Shown: positions 1 to 8,909, numbered from the stretch's first letter. The stretch: 64,000 nt of DNA from Limihaloglobus sulfuriphilus (GCF_001999965.1 NZ_CP019646.1:1302001-1366000); one strand, 5' to 3'. The notes: generated from the letters alone by a model not told the origin. Numbers and translations are program-made.

Positions 1-724
1 CACGGCTGGAAATTCTTCGGCCGATAGCAGGATTGTTTTTGGTAATTTCGCTGTTAAGATAATTTGTGACCGTGCCGGAGAAGACATAATCAGCCCCAAG
101 TGCCTGTGCCAGTCTTGCCCTTTCCTGGTCCGGCACCATATCTGATGCCAAAAGATTACGCTCGGCCAGATAATCGTTTGTGTACTGTCTGTCAAGAACG
201 TCAAACCTGCCGGACTGCACCATAAGAACAGATAGCCTTCGGCTAAGCGATTCACTGAAACTGCCTGAAAGATTCAGCCCCTCACCCACATGTACCGGCA
301 AAACCGCAACACGGATCAGCTTGGAGGTGTCTTCGGGGTATTTGTACACGCCGGCTTTTATCTCAACCCTGTAATTGCCGCCCTCTACTTTGCTCTCGCT
401 GATTACATCGAATGTCTTAACCATACCTTCGAACTCCTGCATAACCGTGGTTCCTTCGGTTTTCAGGCTCAAATCATCAACGCTGATTCTTCGTTCATCG
501 TAGGTGTAGAGGCTACTCCTCTGTCCCGTCTGCATGTCAAGCAGATATCTGGCCGTATCAACAGAAACTCCGTTAACCTTTTGCACGGCTTCTTTTAGAG
601 CTTTTTCGATTGCCAGCTCGCGTGTTTTGCCTTCGCCGATGGCTTCGGTCTCTACGATTTCTACACGGCCCGCCAGGACAATACCTGATACAAGAATAAA
701 AGCAGTAAGAACTGAAAGTTTCAT
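1..724 (-). CDS. CsgG-like exported protein, 3' end beyond window
   Basis: The reading frame opens with ATG at 724 and stays open to the left edge (about 241 codons seen). It begins with a signal peptide (MKLSVLTAFILVSGIVLA) with no lipobox, then a segment around EAIGEGKTRELAIEKALKEA that is common in envelope proteins of the FlgT/CsgG type. From about residue 140 a CsgG-like fold is suggested by VAVLPVHVGEG, followed by SGRFDVLDRQ and LGADYVFSGTV. It is the last visible gene of a four-gene minus-strand operon, 18 bp after the LpoB-type gene. Likely periplasmic and part of an outer-membrane lipoprotein system; substrate or partner unknown. The C-terminus is not visible, so completeness cannot be judged. 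Confidence 0.75.
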   Translation of the reverse strand, partial: MKLSVLTAFILVSGIVLAGRVEIVETEAIGEGKTRELAIEKALKEAVQKVNGVSVDTARYLLDMQTGQRSSLYTYDERRISVDDLSLKTEGTTVMQEFEGMVKTFDVISESKVEGGNYRVEIKAGVYKYPEDTSKLIRVAVLPVHVGEGLNLSGSFSESLSRRLSVLMVQSGRFDVLDRQYTNDYLAERNLLASDMVPDQERARLAQALGADYVFSGTVTNYLNSEITKNNPAIGRRISSR

Positions 725-742
725 TTTAACCTCCGGGGTTAA

Positions 743-1348
743 TTACCAGGACACACTCTTCCTGTCGCCTCTTTTTCCTAAGACGACCTCATTTTGCCAG
801 AATCTCAAACCGCTTGAGATATCTGTCAAAAGTATCTGGAAGTAGTATTCTACCTGGGTTTCATTTTTATCGATTTTCACATCTTTTTGTATTATCTTAC
901 CAGAAAGACTCAACTCGGGAGCAATCAGCTGGCCCTTTCCGGCGATGGTTTCAGTGTCAAATTCCTCATTATCACGCAGCTCTCTGGTCTGATAGACCAT
1001 GTCATCTTTGGCGCCGCTGCCGCCCAGAGCTGAAGTCAGAACAACCTTGCCGGTGTTCATAAGCTCTTCTTCGACCTTGGCCATTAGCTGGTCAGTGTCT
1101 ATCCGCTGCATGGTGTCGTTTACCACTCTGCCGGTAGCGACAACATATCTTCCGCCTTCAGGCTTATTAAGAACTCCGGAAGAAACCATAGATTCGATCA
1201 GCTCCGCTGATGCGCGGTCAAAATCACGGTAGTCAAGTCCCATCACAGGACGGCCCTCATCATTAGATGTATCAATATTTGTTGTCTTAGTGGTACAGCC
1301 GCTCAACGCGATAAGTCCAACAGCAATGGCTAAAAGTATGCTTCTCAT
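743..1348 (-). CDS. lpoB: LpoB-family penicillin-binding protein activator lipoprotein
   Basis: A 201-residue lipoprotein with signal peptide and lipobox ALSGC at about residues 14-18. The body carries the LpoB/CsgG-like pattern: ASAELIESMVSSGVL, VATGRVVNDTMQRIDT, LSGKIIQKDVKID, and a C-terminal SSGLRFWQNEVVLGK. In gammaproteobacteria LpoB is an outer-membrane lipoprotein that reaches through the peptidoglycan and activates the synthase PBP1b. Upstream are the YcfL gene and the COG3014 gene, the same neighbourhood found around lpoB in Vibrio-type genomes (known), which supports the assignment. Whether it activates a PBP in this organism is inference. Confidence 0.85.
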   Translation of the reverse strand: MRSILLAIAVGLIALSGCTTKTTNIDTSNDEGRPVMGLDYRDFDRASAELIESMVSSGVLNKPEGGRYVVATGRVVNDTMQRIDTDQLMAKVEEELMNTGKVVLTSALGGSGAKDDMVYQTRELRDNEEFDTETIAGKGQLIAPELSLSGKIIQKDVKIDKNETQVEYYFQILLTDISSGLRFWQNEVVLGKRGDRKSVSW

Positions 1349-1443
1349 GAGATAATCTCCTTATGATCTCACATAAAATTATGTTGTATATATATTAATA
1401 TTCTTTTTTAATGGATTTGTTCGGAAAAAACTGTAAACCCCGA

Positions 1444-1902
1444 CTAAAACTCATCTCTGGTTACAAGGTTAAAATCAACAGCCTTTTCGCTTGGAGCAAC
1501 TTCTTTTATGGTAAAGTTGTTTTTGGCTACGGCAGAACCGAGTTTCCACACACTGCTGCGTGTTGGTATTTCAAAACCTGATTCATCGAGCCAGACAAAT
1601 TTGTACTGAAATTTTTTGGTTTTAAACGACTGGTTATAGCCCTTTACCTGTACCTCAAGCAAATCTTTGTCGTTAACACGCATGATGACTTCATTTACTT
1701 TGAGCCCCTCTCCTTTGAGGGCACTTATGACCTTTCGAAATGGGGTTAGTATAGGATTAGTGGCAGCGCCGGAGCTTCCTACATTCTCTCCCATGACAAC
1801 ACGCTCATCCACTTTGGACGTGCCGGGGGCACGTTTTTCCGCGCAACCGAACAGAAATATAACCGATGCACAAATTAAAACTATAAAACATTTAGATTTC
1901 AT
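1444..1902 (-). CDS. YcfL family lipoprotein
   Basis: A 152-residue lipoprotein: signal peptide with lipobox FLFGC near residue 20, then a compact beta-rich domain with VQVKGYNQSFKTKKFQYKF and FKYKFVWLDESG-like features, as in YcfL (DUF1425), which is encoded next to lpoB in E. coli. The family's molecular role is not known. It sits between the COG3014 lipoprotein (16 bp upstream) and LpoB (95 bp downstream) in one operon, so a role with the PBP activator at the cell envelope is likely by context. Confidence 0.8.
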   Translation of the reverse strand: MKSKCFIVLICASVIFLFGCAEKRAPGTSKVDERVVMGENVGSSGAATNPILTPFRKVISALKGEGLKVNEVIMRVNDKDLLEVQVKGYNQSFKTKKFQYKFVWLDESGFEIPTRSSVWKLGSAVAKNNFTIKEVAPSEKAVDFNLVTRDEF

Positions 1903-1918
1903 TACTTATCTCCTGAAT

Positions 1919-3316
1919 TTAATTAAATTTAATAACATTATATACAGGCTCAGCGCCTGCAAAGGGTATTCTAACATAGACTATGGCATTTTTGCAATCA
2001 CCAATATTGATTCTCATGCCTGAACCCGAAGGATTATTTATTGTAAGGATACCGTTTTGGGGAGCCTGGGTACGGGCAACCTGAATATTTTTGGGCAGCG
2101 AGCTCCATATCCGCACATCCGCAGTTGTTGTCGCGGCTGAATAAATAGCCATTATAGCAGCCAAAGTGCTGTCTTCACGATGCAAAGCATACTGAGCGGC
2201 CCCCTTAAAAGAGGCGGAAATCACCGCACGAGCCAGGATTATAGAAAAATCTTTCTCAAACTCTGTACTGACCACCCTGTCCATATTGACAACTGCTTTG
2301 GTCTGGGCTTCTTCACTGCCGTTGTTTATGGTCAAAGCATACGCAGAGCCAGGGCGTTTAACCAGCCTGGGCAGGGCAATTCCTGCATAATAAACCCTGC
2401 TGCCTTCGAATACAAATAAAGGCAGGTCAATACGGAATTCATCTTTGACAGGGCCGAGTCCATTCTCAAAAAACACCCAGACTTTGTTCTTTATCTCACC
2501 TTTTTGGTAAGCGGCTTCCGCGGCCTCGAAATCATCACATACATAAGGATTCCCCGGCACCATTCCGCAGGTTTCCTTAAGCAGAAACGAGCCCTTATCC
2601 AAATCACCGGAGAGAACAAAAAACAAACCTGCAAGGTATGTTGTAAAGGGGTTTACAAAATCAGGATACGGCTCAAAATTTCTAAGTGAGGGATAGACCC
2701 GATCAATAGAATCCTGAATATCATGGTTTTGCTCGTACTGCCTGTAATCAGGGTATTTTGACAGATCTTCGCGCAGCTGGTTAATCTCTTTGCTGAAATA
2801 GTCTTTTGCCCGATTCTGCCGCTCAAGGGCCCTGTTAAATTCTACCCTGGCAAGCTCAAAATCACCAAGCATCATAAAATTCAGGGCCTTGTAAGTGTTC
2901 AGCATTATTCGGTCGTAACGTGTTCCGCCATAAGGAATTGCAGTATCATTTATTAACGTGGAGCCCAGTGAGTTTAAAACAACATTCTCGTAGTCATAAT
3001 AACCTATGAACTCTTCTGCCCTGTCAAACCACTCTATGCTGCCCTCGTAATCACCCAAAAGCATCTTAACCGAACCGGCATTTAAGGCCCATAAGACATC
3101 GTTTTTTGCCGGCGTTTCATTACCTTTAACCCACTTCTCGGCCTTTGAAAGGGCATCATCATAATTACCCGAGGTATATGAGCTATTAAATTTGTCAAGA
3201 TTTGACCTGGTTGGATTGCAGCCGGACACCGCGGCAATGACTGCACAGACTGTCATTAGAATCAGTGCCGTTCGGAAAATCGAATAAATCTTCAGGTCTC
3301 TCGATGGTTTCCACAT
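1919..3316 (-). CDS. COG3014-family TPR lipoprotein
   Basis: 465 residues. The N-terminus has a hydrophobic signal segment ending in lipobox AVSGC (about residue 33). Residues 40-180 hold helical repeats of TPR character (SGNYDDALSKAEKWVKG, LLGDYEGSIEWFDRAEE, MLGDFELARVEFNRALE). The C-terminal half resembles the COG3014 conserved domain, including VWVFFENGLGPVKDEFRIDLPL and LAIALPRL-like strands. First gene of the lipoprotein operon; an AAGGAA Shine-Dalgarno lies just before the ATG at 3316. Probably attached to the outer membrane. Function unknown, but the pairing with YcfL and LpoB is conserved elsewhere (known). Confidence 0.8.
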   Translation of the reverse strand: MWKPSRDLKIYSIFRTALILMTVCAVIAAVSGCNPTRSNLDKFNSSYTSGNYDDALSKAEKWVKGNETPAKNDVLWALNAGSVKMLLGDYEGSIEWFDRAEEFIGYYDYENVVLNSLGSTLINDTAIPYGGTRYDRIMLNTYKALNFMMLGDFELARVEFNRALERQNRAKDYFSKEINQLREDLSKYPDYRQYEQNHDIQDSIDRVYPSLRNFEPYPDFVNPFTTYLAGLFFVLSGDLDKGSFLLKETCGMVPGNPYVCDDFEAAEAAYQKGEIKNKVWVFFENGLGPVKDEFRIDLPLFVFEGSRVYYAGIALPRLVKRPGSAYALTINNGSEEAQTKAVVNMDRVVSTEFEKDFSIILARAVISASFKGAAQYALHREDSTLAAIMAIYSAATTTADVRIWSSLPKNIQVARTQAPQNGILTINNPSGSGMRINIGDCKNAIVYVRIPFAGAEPVYNVIKFN

Positions 3317-3406
3317 AGCTGTACTAATATTCCTTGCTAATCCCTAAAATCACCCCGCTTGGCATTCGTTTATATTTGCTTTACTCTAATCAGCAAACAT
3401 GTCTTT

Positions 3407-5296
3407 TCAGTTTATATCTAAATGCCTGCCGTAATGTTCATTTATTATTTTTTTTGTTGTCACAGGATCATGTTTCATACGCACCCGCCAGATAATCTCT
3501 TCAATATTAACAACCTGTGTGGTTTTTGTATCAAGCCTGTCAACAAACCATTTAGCCGGTTCAAGCCCCACTTTTCCCCGTTTTATGAGCTTGTCATTTT
3601 CGTCCCTGGGAATATCCTCTGCCTTGTCATCGCTGCCCTGAATCTCCTGGAACTGTGACCATGCGTGCATTGCCAGAAGGCTGTAATCGGGCAGTGATGG
3701 GTCATCATTTTTCGCCGCCTGCTCGTTTACCAAACGTGCCATATGTGAAGGAGTACCGCCGTTTTTCCATCTTGCGTGTTCCCATGTTGAATGAGTAGCA
3801 GTTATTACGGGGATCTCAACACCGCTGCTGTTTTTAAACCAGAAAACCTCACCGTTACCGCCGTTATAGGGATAATACTGAATAGCAACCATACCAATTA
3901 CGGAATCAAGTTCCTCTGCATAAACCTTATAAGCGTCAAAAGCGTCTTCGCTGTCACAATCCATTGTTATGAATCCAAATACCTTGGTACCGCTCTTCTT
4001 AAGCTGTTCGTTGATATCTTTTGCGTGTCTGCGGAGATAGCTCAAACGGTCATACCTTTTTTCGCCAAAGAGATCCGGATAGTAATAACCGGCGCCATAC
4101 TCAATTACGGCGGCATTATCCGGCTGGGAGGCGGCTAAATAATCCGCCACTTCCGGGCAAGCCTGTACAAGATGGGAAACACAGGTTGTCCAGCTCATCG
4201 GAAAGTCCCCGTGATGCTGACTGGCCCAGTAGCTATCGTTAAAAAAGAAATTGCCGGTAAGCCACTGCAGATTGTCACCGTCACTCATCAGCATAGCCAC
4301 GGGGTACCTCTGGTCGTTCCAGTCTATTCCGGCGGGATTGAGGGTTTTGACTTTAGCCGGTTCGTATTCTGCGCTTCCGGCAGAGAGCAGCGGAAGATTA
4401 TAGGCCCAGTTCGAAGCGGTTTGAAAATTACCGTAACCTGTGACTAAACCGGTCTGTTTCGCCTCATCGCCGCAGTTCCAGCCAAAAATCGGGGCGGGAG
4501 ACTTGAGAAGTTTGCACAACCTCTCGGTTGACTCCTCCACACCATAAGCACAAGCGAATCCATTCGCAATTGACAGTGCCCGATTGTTTGCAACCTTTGG
4601 ATCGACTGTCAGCAAAGCGTTACGGTTGATAACGTTACGGTATTTGGCGTAACACCAGTTCATATCTTTGCCGCGAACGTCCATAATCATCTTAAGCCCC
4701 ATTTTGTCTGCCCGCTGCTTCTGTCCATCAGATATCATTACGGCATTTGTAAGGCCGGCGACAGTAGCCGCGACATTTGCCGAACGGTCTATATTTTCCC
4801 GCTCTGTATATGCCCCGCCCTCTGAAAAGTCATAAGAATATAAGATATAACCTTTTACAATGCCGGCGTCCATATATCGCCGAAGTATATCCCAAACCTC
4901 AAATGTGCCGCGTTCTTCAAATTCAAGCCGTTCCAACAGGTTTTTGTACCAGTATTTATAATCTTTTCTCTCTGTGTCTATCCAGACCATCTCATCGAAA
5001 GAGCCTTCATTTACAGCCTTAGCCGCCAGGCCCGAGAGTGACTGGGCAAGCATATGCGTGGGACTAAAGGCGCCCGCGGCAGTCTTGCCAGAGGGACTTT
5101 TTACTTCTTCGAACTCATCGGGATTAACAGTTTTTATAACCCCTTTGGGAACTTTTTGAACGGGAAACCAGCCGCCATCTAACATTTTACTGTTGACTGC
5201 ATTCACTTCAGCGGCTTTACAGCCGGCTGAAAATACCGCCGCAATTATAGTTAAAATTGTAAAATATCGTAAAGGCATTGCGGTAAACTGCTTCAT
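3407..5296 (-). CDS. GxGYxYP-family putative glycoside hydrolase lipoprotein
   Basis: The start is placed at the ATG at 5296 because it gives a clean lipoprotein signal (MKQFTAMPLRYFTIL then lipobox VFSAGC); an upstream in-frame ATG at 5374 would put 26 odd residues before it and overlap the regulator gene. The protein has the name-giving GAGYYYP motif at about residues 401-407 and the conserved SDGDN motif (VAMLMSDGDNLQW) before it, so it belongs to the GxGYxYP family, a putative glycoside hydrolase group common in Planctomycetota and Bacteroidota. No substrate has been shown for the family as far as I know. It follows its likely repressor by 46 bp, suggesting induction by a sugar. Confidence 0.85.
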   Translation of the reverse strand: MKQFTAMPLRYFTILTIIAAVFSAGCKAAEVNAVNSKMLDGGWFPVQKVPKGVIKTVNPDEFEEVKSPSGKTAAGAFSPTHMLAQSLSGLAAKAVNEGSFDEMVWIDTERKDYKYWYKNLLERLEFEERGTFEVWDILRRYMDAGIVKGYILYSYDFSEGGAYTERENIDRSANVAATVAGLTNAVMISDGQKQRADKMGLKMIMDVRGKDMNWCYAKYRNVINRNALLTVDPKVANNRALSIANGFACAYGVEESTERLCKLLKSPAPIFGWNCGDEAKQTGLVTGYGNFQTASNWAYNLPLLSAGSAEYEPAKVKTLNPAGIDWNDQRYPVAMLMSDGDNLQWLTGNFFFNDSYWASQHHGDFPMSWTTCVSHLVQACPEVADYLAASQPDNAAVIEYGAGYYYPDLFGEKRYDRLSYLRRHAKDINEQLKKSGTKVFGFITMDCDSEDAFDAYKVYAEELDSVIGMVAIQYYPYNGGNGEVFWFKNSSGVEIPVITATHSTWEHARWKNGGTPSHMARLVNEQAAKNDDPSLPDYSLLAMHAWSQFQEIQGSDDKAEDIPRDENDKLIKRGKVGLEPAKWFVDRLDTKTTQVVNIEEIIWRVRMKHDPVTTKKIINEHYGRHLDIN

Positions 5297-5342
5297 TTTT
5301 TTAATCTCTGGAATTGATAACATTTTATGTATTCTGAATTGC

Positions 5343-6497
5343 TTAAAGTTTTGCCCCGCATGACCCGCGTACAATCAATTCAGGGCTTATAAGTACCGTT
5401 CTGGCAGGCATACCGGGATTTTCAATACGGCTTATCATTGTCCGCACAGTTTCAGAGCCGATAATATCCGGCGGCTGACGCATTGTTGTCAACGGCACAG
5501 GGAGACTCTCAACAAACGGCTCATCATCAAACGAAACCACCCTTAGATCCTCGGGTACGTTTACTCCAAAAACTTTCGCATATTTAATGATTGTCGCTGC
5601 CATTCGGTCATTGGAACAGACTATCGCCTCGGTGTCAAGGCTTTTGAGCAGGTCGCGAACCGTCTCCATTTCAATAGGCTCATCCTGTACAAGAAACGGC
5701 AGAATAGAGAAATGGTGTATCCTGCTTTCCTGCGGCGTTATCCCGTATGACAAGAGAGCTTCTTTGTAGCCTGCGATTCTGCCTGAAACACTTGATACAT
5801 CAATATGGCCGGCGACAAAATCTATTTTTCTGCAGCCAAGCGAGAGCAGGTGTTCGGCAGCAACAAAACCGGCAGTTTCGTTGTCAATTGAAACGAGATC
5901 AAACTCACTTCTCTTCGGTTTGTCGTAAATATCTCTATCCATGAGCGTTACAGCAATATCGTATTTTTTTAACGTATGTGCGATCTCTACATTTATATGG
6001 CGGTTTTCAGGTGAGACTTCAAGGGGCATGAAAAATACGCCTTTTACCTGGAGGTCAACAAGCTGGCGGCATATATCAAGCGCATGAGTTGTCACTTCAC
6101 TCTCATCGCCGTAAGGAAGGTCGTTCATCAACAATATGTAGTTCTCTTTGTTGGCGCTGCGGGCCATCTTTGAGATAACCATGCTGTATAGAGTAACATA
6201 TTTGCTGTAATCCTCGGGAGTGAGATTCAGCCGCGATACAAGCAGGCCAAGTTTGCGCCCCCGGGCGGAATTTGTCTGACGGACATAAGTTCCCGAACCG
6301 GGGCGTCTGTCGATCATCCCCTTTTTCTCAAGCATCCGCAGTGCTTTGCTCACTGTAGGCCGGGACACCCCGAACATATCGGAAAGCTCATGCTCAGTTG
6401 GCAGCTTACCCCTTACAGGATATTTCCCCGACACAATCCCCTGAAAAATGTGTTCATATACGTTAGCGTGTTTTCCGCTTTTACCTCTTGCCGGCAT
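5343..6497 (-). CDS. GntR/LacI hybrid transcriptional repressor (AraR-type)
   Basis: 384 residues. Residues about 10-75 form a GntR-type winged helix (YEHIFQGIVSGKYPVRGKLPTEHELSDMFG, VSRPTVSKALRMLEKKGMI, RRPGSGTYV). From about residue 80 to the end there is a LacI-type periplasmic-binding-protein fold (KLGLLVSRL, FDLVSIDNETAGFVAAEHLL, GCRKIDFVAG, AIVCSNDRMAATIIKYAKVFG, LRVVSFDDEPF, PLTTMRQPP). This combination is that of AraR of Bacillus, which senses a sugar. The gene precedes the GxGYxYP gene and probably controls both it and itself through the inverted repeats at 6518-6529 and 6598-6620. Ligand not known. Confidence 0.9.
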   Translation of the reverse strand: MPARGKSGKHANVYEHIFQGIVSGKYPVRGKLPTEHELSDMFGVSRPTVSKALRMLEKKGMIDRRPGSGTYVRQTNSARGRKLGLLVSRLNLTPEDYSKYVTLYSMVISKMARSANKENYILLMNDLPYGDESEVTTHALDICRQLVDLQVKGVFFMPLEVSPENRHINVEIAHTLKKYDIAVTLMDRDIYDKPKRSEFDLVSIDNETAGFVAAEHLLSLGCRKIDFVAGHIDVSSVSGRIAGYKEALLSYGITPQESRIHHFSILPFLVQDEPIEMETVRDLLKSLDTEAIVCSNDRMAATIIKYAKVFGVNVPEDLRVVSFDDEPFVESLPVPLTTMRQPPDIIGSETVRTMISRIENPGMPARTVLISPELIVRGSCGAKL

Positions 6498-6517
6498 TTT
6501 GAACCTCTGCTTTAGAA

Positions 6518-6529
6518 AATGTTTACATT
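6518..6529. promoter_or_regulatory. Candidate operator in the gntR-type leader
   Basis: A perfect 12-bp palindrome AATGTTTACATT lies 21-32 bp before the regulator ATG and about 25 bp downstream of the predicted transcription start. A bound repressor here would block its own gene. The half site TTACATT recurs in both arms of the repeat at 6598-6620. Confidence 0.45.
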
Positions 6530-6560
6530 AAAATGCTTTTGACAACGAATGATTTTGCAT

Positions 6561-6589
6561 ATAATAAAACAACGGCCGCTATATGTCAA
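6561..6589 (-). promoter_or_regulatory. Sigma-70-type promoter of the regulator gene
   Basis: On the minus strand TTGACA (6589-6584) and TATTAT (6566-6561) are separated by exactly 17 bp, close to the vegetative consensus. Transcription would start near 6554, giving a leader of about 57 nt. Confidence 0.65.
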
Positions 6590-6597
6590 ACTTAATT

Positions 6598-6620
6598 TTA
6601 CATTTAGCCCTCAAATGTAA
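6598..6620. promoter_or_regulatory. Candidate operator upstream of the regulator promoter
   Basis: TTACATTT and AAATGTAA form an 8-bp perfect inverted repeat with a 7-bp spacer, just upstream of the -35 box at 6584-6589. It shares the TTACATT half site with the palindrome at 6518, so the two sites bracket the promoter, a layout suited to cooperative repression or looping (inference). Confidence 0.45.
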
Positions 6621-6771
6621 GAAAACAACCTTTGTTTGCTCTGAATATTTTTTGCAGCATGCCCCCCCCTGTTTAAACGTCAACATTAAAGGTAAATAAT
6701 GCCATTACGCCATAAAACCTTTATATCCCGCCCAAAAATTCATTTTCTGGCTAATTATTTATAAAATCAGC

Positions 6772-6799
6772 TTGACTTGATATTTAATGGTTGTAAACT
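6772..6799 (+). promoter_or_regulatory. Candidate rpsB promoter
   Basis: TTGACT at 6772-6777 and TAAACT at 6794-6799 with a 16-bp spacer precede rpsB by about 75 bp. Apart from this and the regulator sites, the 379-bp divergent region 6498-6876 holds nothing that I recognise. Confidence 0.45.
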
Positions 6800-6876
6800 T
6801 TCGGGTCTATACATAGTTTGCCGGCGTAGGCAGACACACAGTAAATATTCTAAAGCGAAAAACAGGAGAGTATTTC

Positions 6877-7896
6877 GTGAATAAAGAACTTGCCCGTGAC
6901 TTGATCAATTCGGGCGTACATTTTGGACACAGGGCCAGCCGCTGGAACCCGAAAATGGCACCATACATTTTCGCCAAACGCGGAATGGTCCACATTGTAG
7001 ATGTGAAGCAAACTATAAAGGGGCTGCTGATTTCTAAAAAGCTCCTTGCCCAGGTAGTTGCTTCGGGAAAAGACGTGGTATTTGTCGGCACTAAACGCCA
7101 GGCACAAAAAGCGGTAAAACGTGTTGCTCTTGAATCCGGGATGCACTACGCCAATAACCGCTGGCTCGGCGGCACGCTTACCAACTTCAGGACAATCCGT
7201 TCAAGAGTTAAGCGTATGGAAGAGCTCGAAGCAATGGAAGCAGACGGTTCAATCGCCGCTGAAAGTAAAAAACGCGCTTCGACTCTCAAACGTGAACTGA
7301 CAAAGATCAAGGTAAACCTGGATGGCGTTCGCAAAATGAACCGAATCCCTGGTGCCATGGTAGTTGTTGATACAAAGAACGAGAAGAACGCTCTTGCAGA
7401 AGCTAAAAAGCTCGGCGTATTTACAATCGGAATAATCGACACAGACAGCGATCCGGATGCAGTCAATGTGGCAATTCCCGGCAACGATGATTCTGTGAAG
7501 GCTATCGAGATAATAATGACTGAATTAGGCGAGGCCATTGCCGAGGGCAAAACTCTCGCACGTATTCAGGCAACAGCATCAGACAGCCCGATAAAAGGAC
7601 GCAGTAAAAGACGTGCTATGGGCAGTGCAAAAGATTCAACAGAAGACGAAACACCCCTTGATGCGGACGATTCTGCTGGAGACCAGGGCGAAAAGAGCGT
7701 TTCTGAATCAACAGTTCAGGCAGACAATAAGGAAAAAGAGCCTGCTGCTGCCCCTGCTGAAAGCGAAAATGCTGCTCAGGCTGCTAAGACAGAAGAAACA
7801 GCTTCAGTGCAAACAGAACAGACAGAAGCCGCACCTCAAAACCAGGCAGCTCCCGCTGAAACTGAGACTGAACCCGAGAAAAAAGAGCAGGCATAA
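6877..7896 (+). CDS. rpsB: 30S ribosomal protein S2 with acidic C-terminal extension
   Basis: GTG start with Shine-Dalgarno AGGAGAG at 6864-6870. Residues 1-225 are a normal S2: GVHFGHRASRWNPKMAPYIF, RGMVHIVD, VGTKRQAQKAV, NNRWLGGTLTNFRTI and a C-terminal AIPGNDDSVKAIE. The usual bacterial S2 has about 230-260 residues; here a further tail of about 100 residues follows, low in complexity and rich in Ala, Glu, Gln, Ser and Thr (SAGDQGEKSVSES, AAPAESENAAQ). The tail is probably disordered. Transcribed with tsf 90 bp downstream, the standard pair. The protein binds S1 to the small subunit near the mRNA exit. Confidence 0.97.
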   Translation: MNKELARDLINSGVHFGHRASRWNPKMAPYIFAKRGMVHIVDVKQTIKGLLISKKLLAQVVASGKDVVFVGTKRQAQKAVKRVALESGMHYANNRWLGGTLTNFRTIRSRVKRMEELEAMEADGSIAAESKKRASTLKRELTKIKVNLDGVRKMNRIPGAMVVVDTKNEKNALAEAKKLGVFTIGIIDTDSDPDAVNVAIPGNDDSVKAIEIIMTELGEAIAEGKTLARIQATASDSPIKGRSKRRAMGSAKDSTEDETPLDADDSAGDQGEKSVSESTVQADNKEKEPAAAPAESENAAQAAKTEETASVQTEQTEAAPQNQAAPAETETEPEKKEQA

Positions 7897-7986
7897 GAGC
7901 CTTTTCTTTTACTTTAATATGTTGAGAGCCCAGGAATATGACTGGGCTGAACCAAAGAGAATAATCCAATAATTTGGAGATATAAA

Positions 7987-8844
7987 ATGGCTGATATAAC
8001 TGCCGCAACAGTTATGAAACTTCGCAAGATGACCGGCCAGGGTATGATGGACTGCAAAAAAGCACTCCAGGAAACCAATGGCGATTTAGATGAGGCGATG
8101 ACCCTTCTTCGCAAAAAAGGTCTTGCCACAATGGAAAAACGCTCAGGCCGTGACACCGGTGAAGGCCGTGTAGTTACAAGGACGGATGCAAACACAACAA
8201 TCCTGGCTTCACTTTGCTGCGAAACAGATTTCGTTGCAAAAAATGATGACTTTATAGCGCTTTCAGAAAAGATGCTGGACTATGTCGCGGCTTGTGACTG
8301 CGAAAACGGCCAGAAACTTGAAGACGTTGAATTAAACGGCGAGAAATTCTCTGAGCTCATCACAGTTCTTGTAAGCAAGACCGGCGAAAAAACCGAAGTC
8401 GGCGACTGCGCAAAATTCACGGTTGGGGATAACTCTTACGTCGGCACATACATCCACTTTAACAACAAAGTAGCCGGTATGGTAGAGATCGAATGCGATT
8501 CTGCCGACACCGCAAACAGTACCGAAATAAAGGAAATCGCCAACGGCGTCTGTATGCATATCACAGCGGCAAAGCCGGAAGCCCTTAATAAAGAGGATTT
8601 CGACAAAGAAGAACTTGCCAAGGAAGAGGCTATCGCCCGTGATCAGGTAAAAGACAAACCAGCCAATATCATAGACAAGATTGTTGAAGGTAAAATCAAC
8701 AAGATGCTCTCTGAGAGGTGCCTGGTTAACCAGAAATATGTTGTCAACGAAGACATGACAGTTGAAGAAGCTGTAAACGCCGCCGCGAAAGCCGCCGGTG
8801 GGACAGCCTCTATCAAGAGATTTGCAAGGATCGAAATCGCTTAG
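7987..8844 (+). CDS. tsf: Elongation factor Ts
   Basis: 285 residues. The N-terminal UBA-like domain carries VMKLRKMTGQGMMDCKKALQ; then the core has CCETDFVAKNDDF, the EF-Tu contact motif, and a C-terminal CLVNQKYVVNEDMTVEE. EF-Ts exchanges GDP for GTP on EF-Tu. Preceded by GGAG at 7976-7979. Second gene of the rpsB operon and followed by a strong terminator, so the operon ends here. Confidence 0.97.
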   Translation: MADITAATVMKLRKMTGQGMMDCKKALQETNGDLDEAMTLLRKKGLATMEKRSGRDTGEGRVVTRTDANTTILASLCCETDFVAKNDDFIALSEKMLDYVAACDCENGQKLEDVELNGEKFSELITVLVSKTGEKTEVGDCAKFTVGDNSYVGTYIHFNNKVAGMVEIECDSADTANSTEIKEIANGVCMHITAAKPEALNKEDFDKEELAKEEAIARDQVKDKPANIIDKIVEGKINKMLSERCLVNQKYVVNEDMTVEEAVNAAAKAAGGTASIKRFARIEIA

Positions 8845-8870
8845 GCTCTACTTGTATTTTAGATTTTCAA

Positions 8871-8908
8871 AAGGCACCGGCTTTTATATACAGTCGGTGC
8901 CTTTTTTT
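8871..8908 (+). terminator. Intrinsic terminator of rpsB-tsf
   Basis: AAGGCACCG (8871-8879) pairs with CGGTGCCTT (8895-8903), nine perfect base pairs, followed by a T run to 8908. It starts 26 bp after the tsf stop. Confidence 0.9.
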
Positions 8909-8909
8909 C

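Noticed and set aside
5297-5374. Longer N-terminus of the GxGYxYP protein starting at 5374
   Set aside because: It would place 26 hydrophilic residues before a complete lipoprotein signal and overlap the regulator gene.
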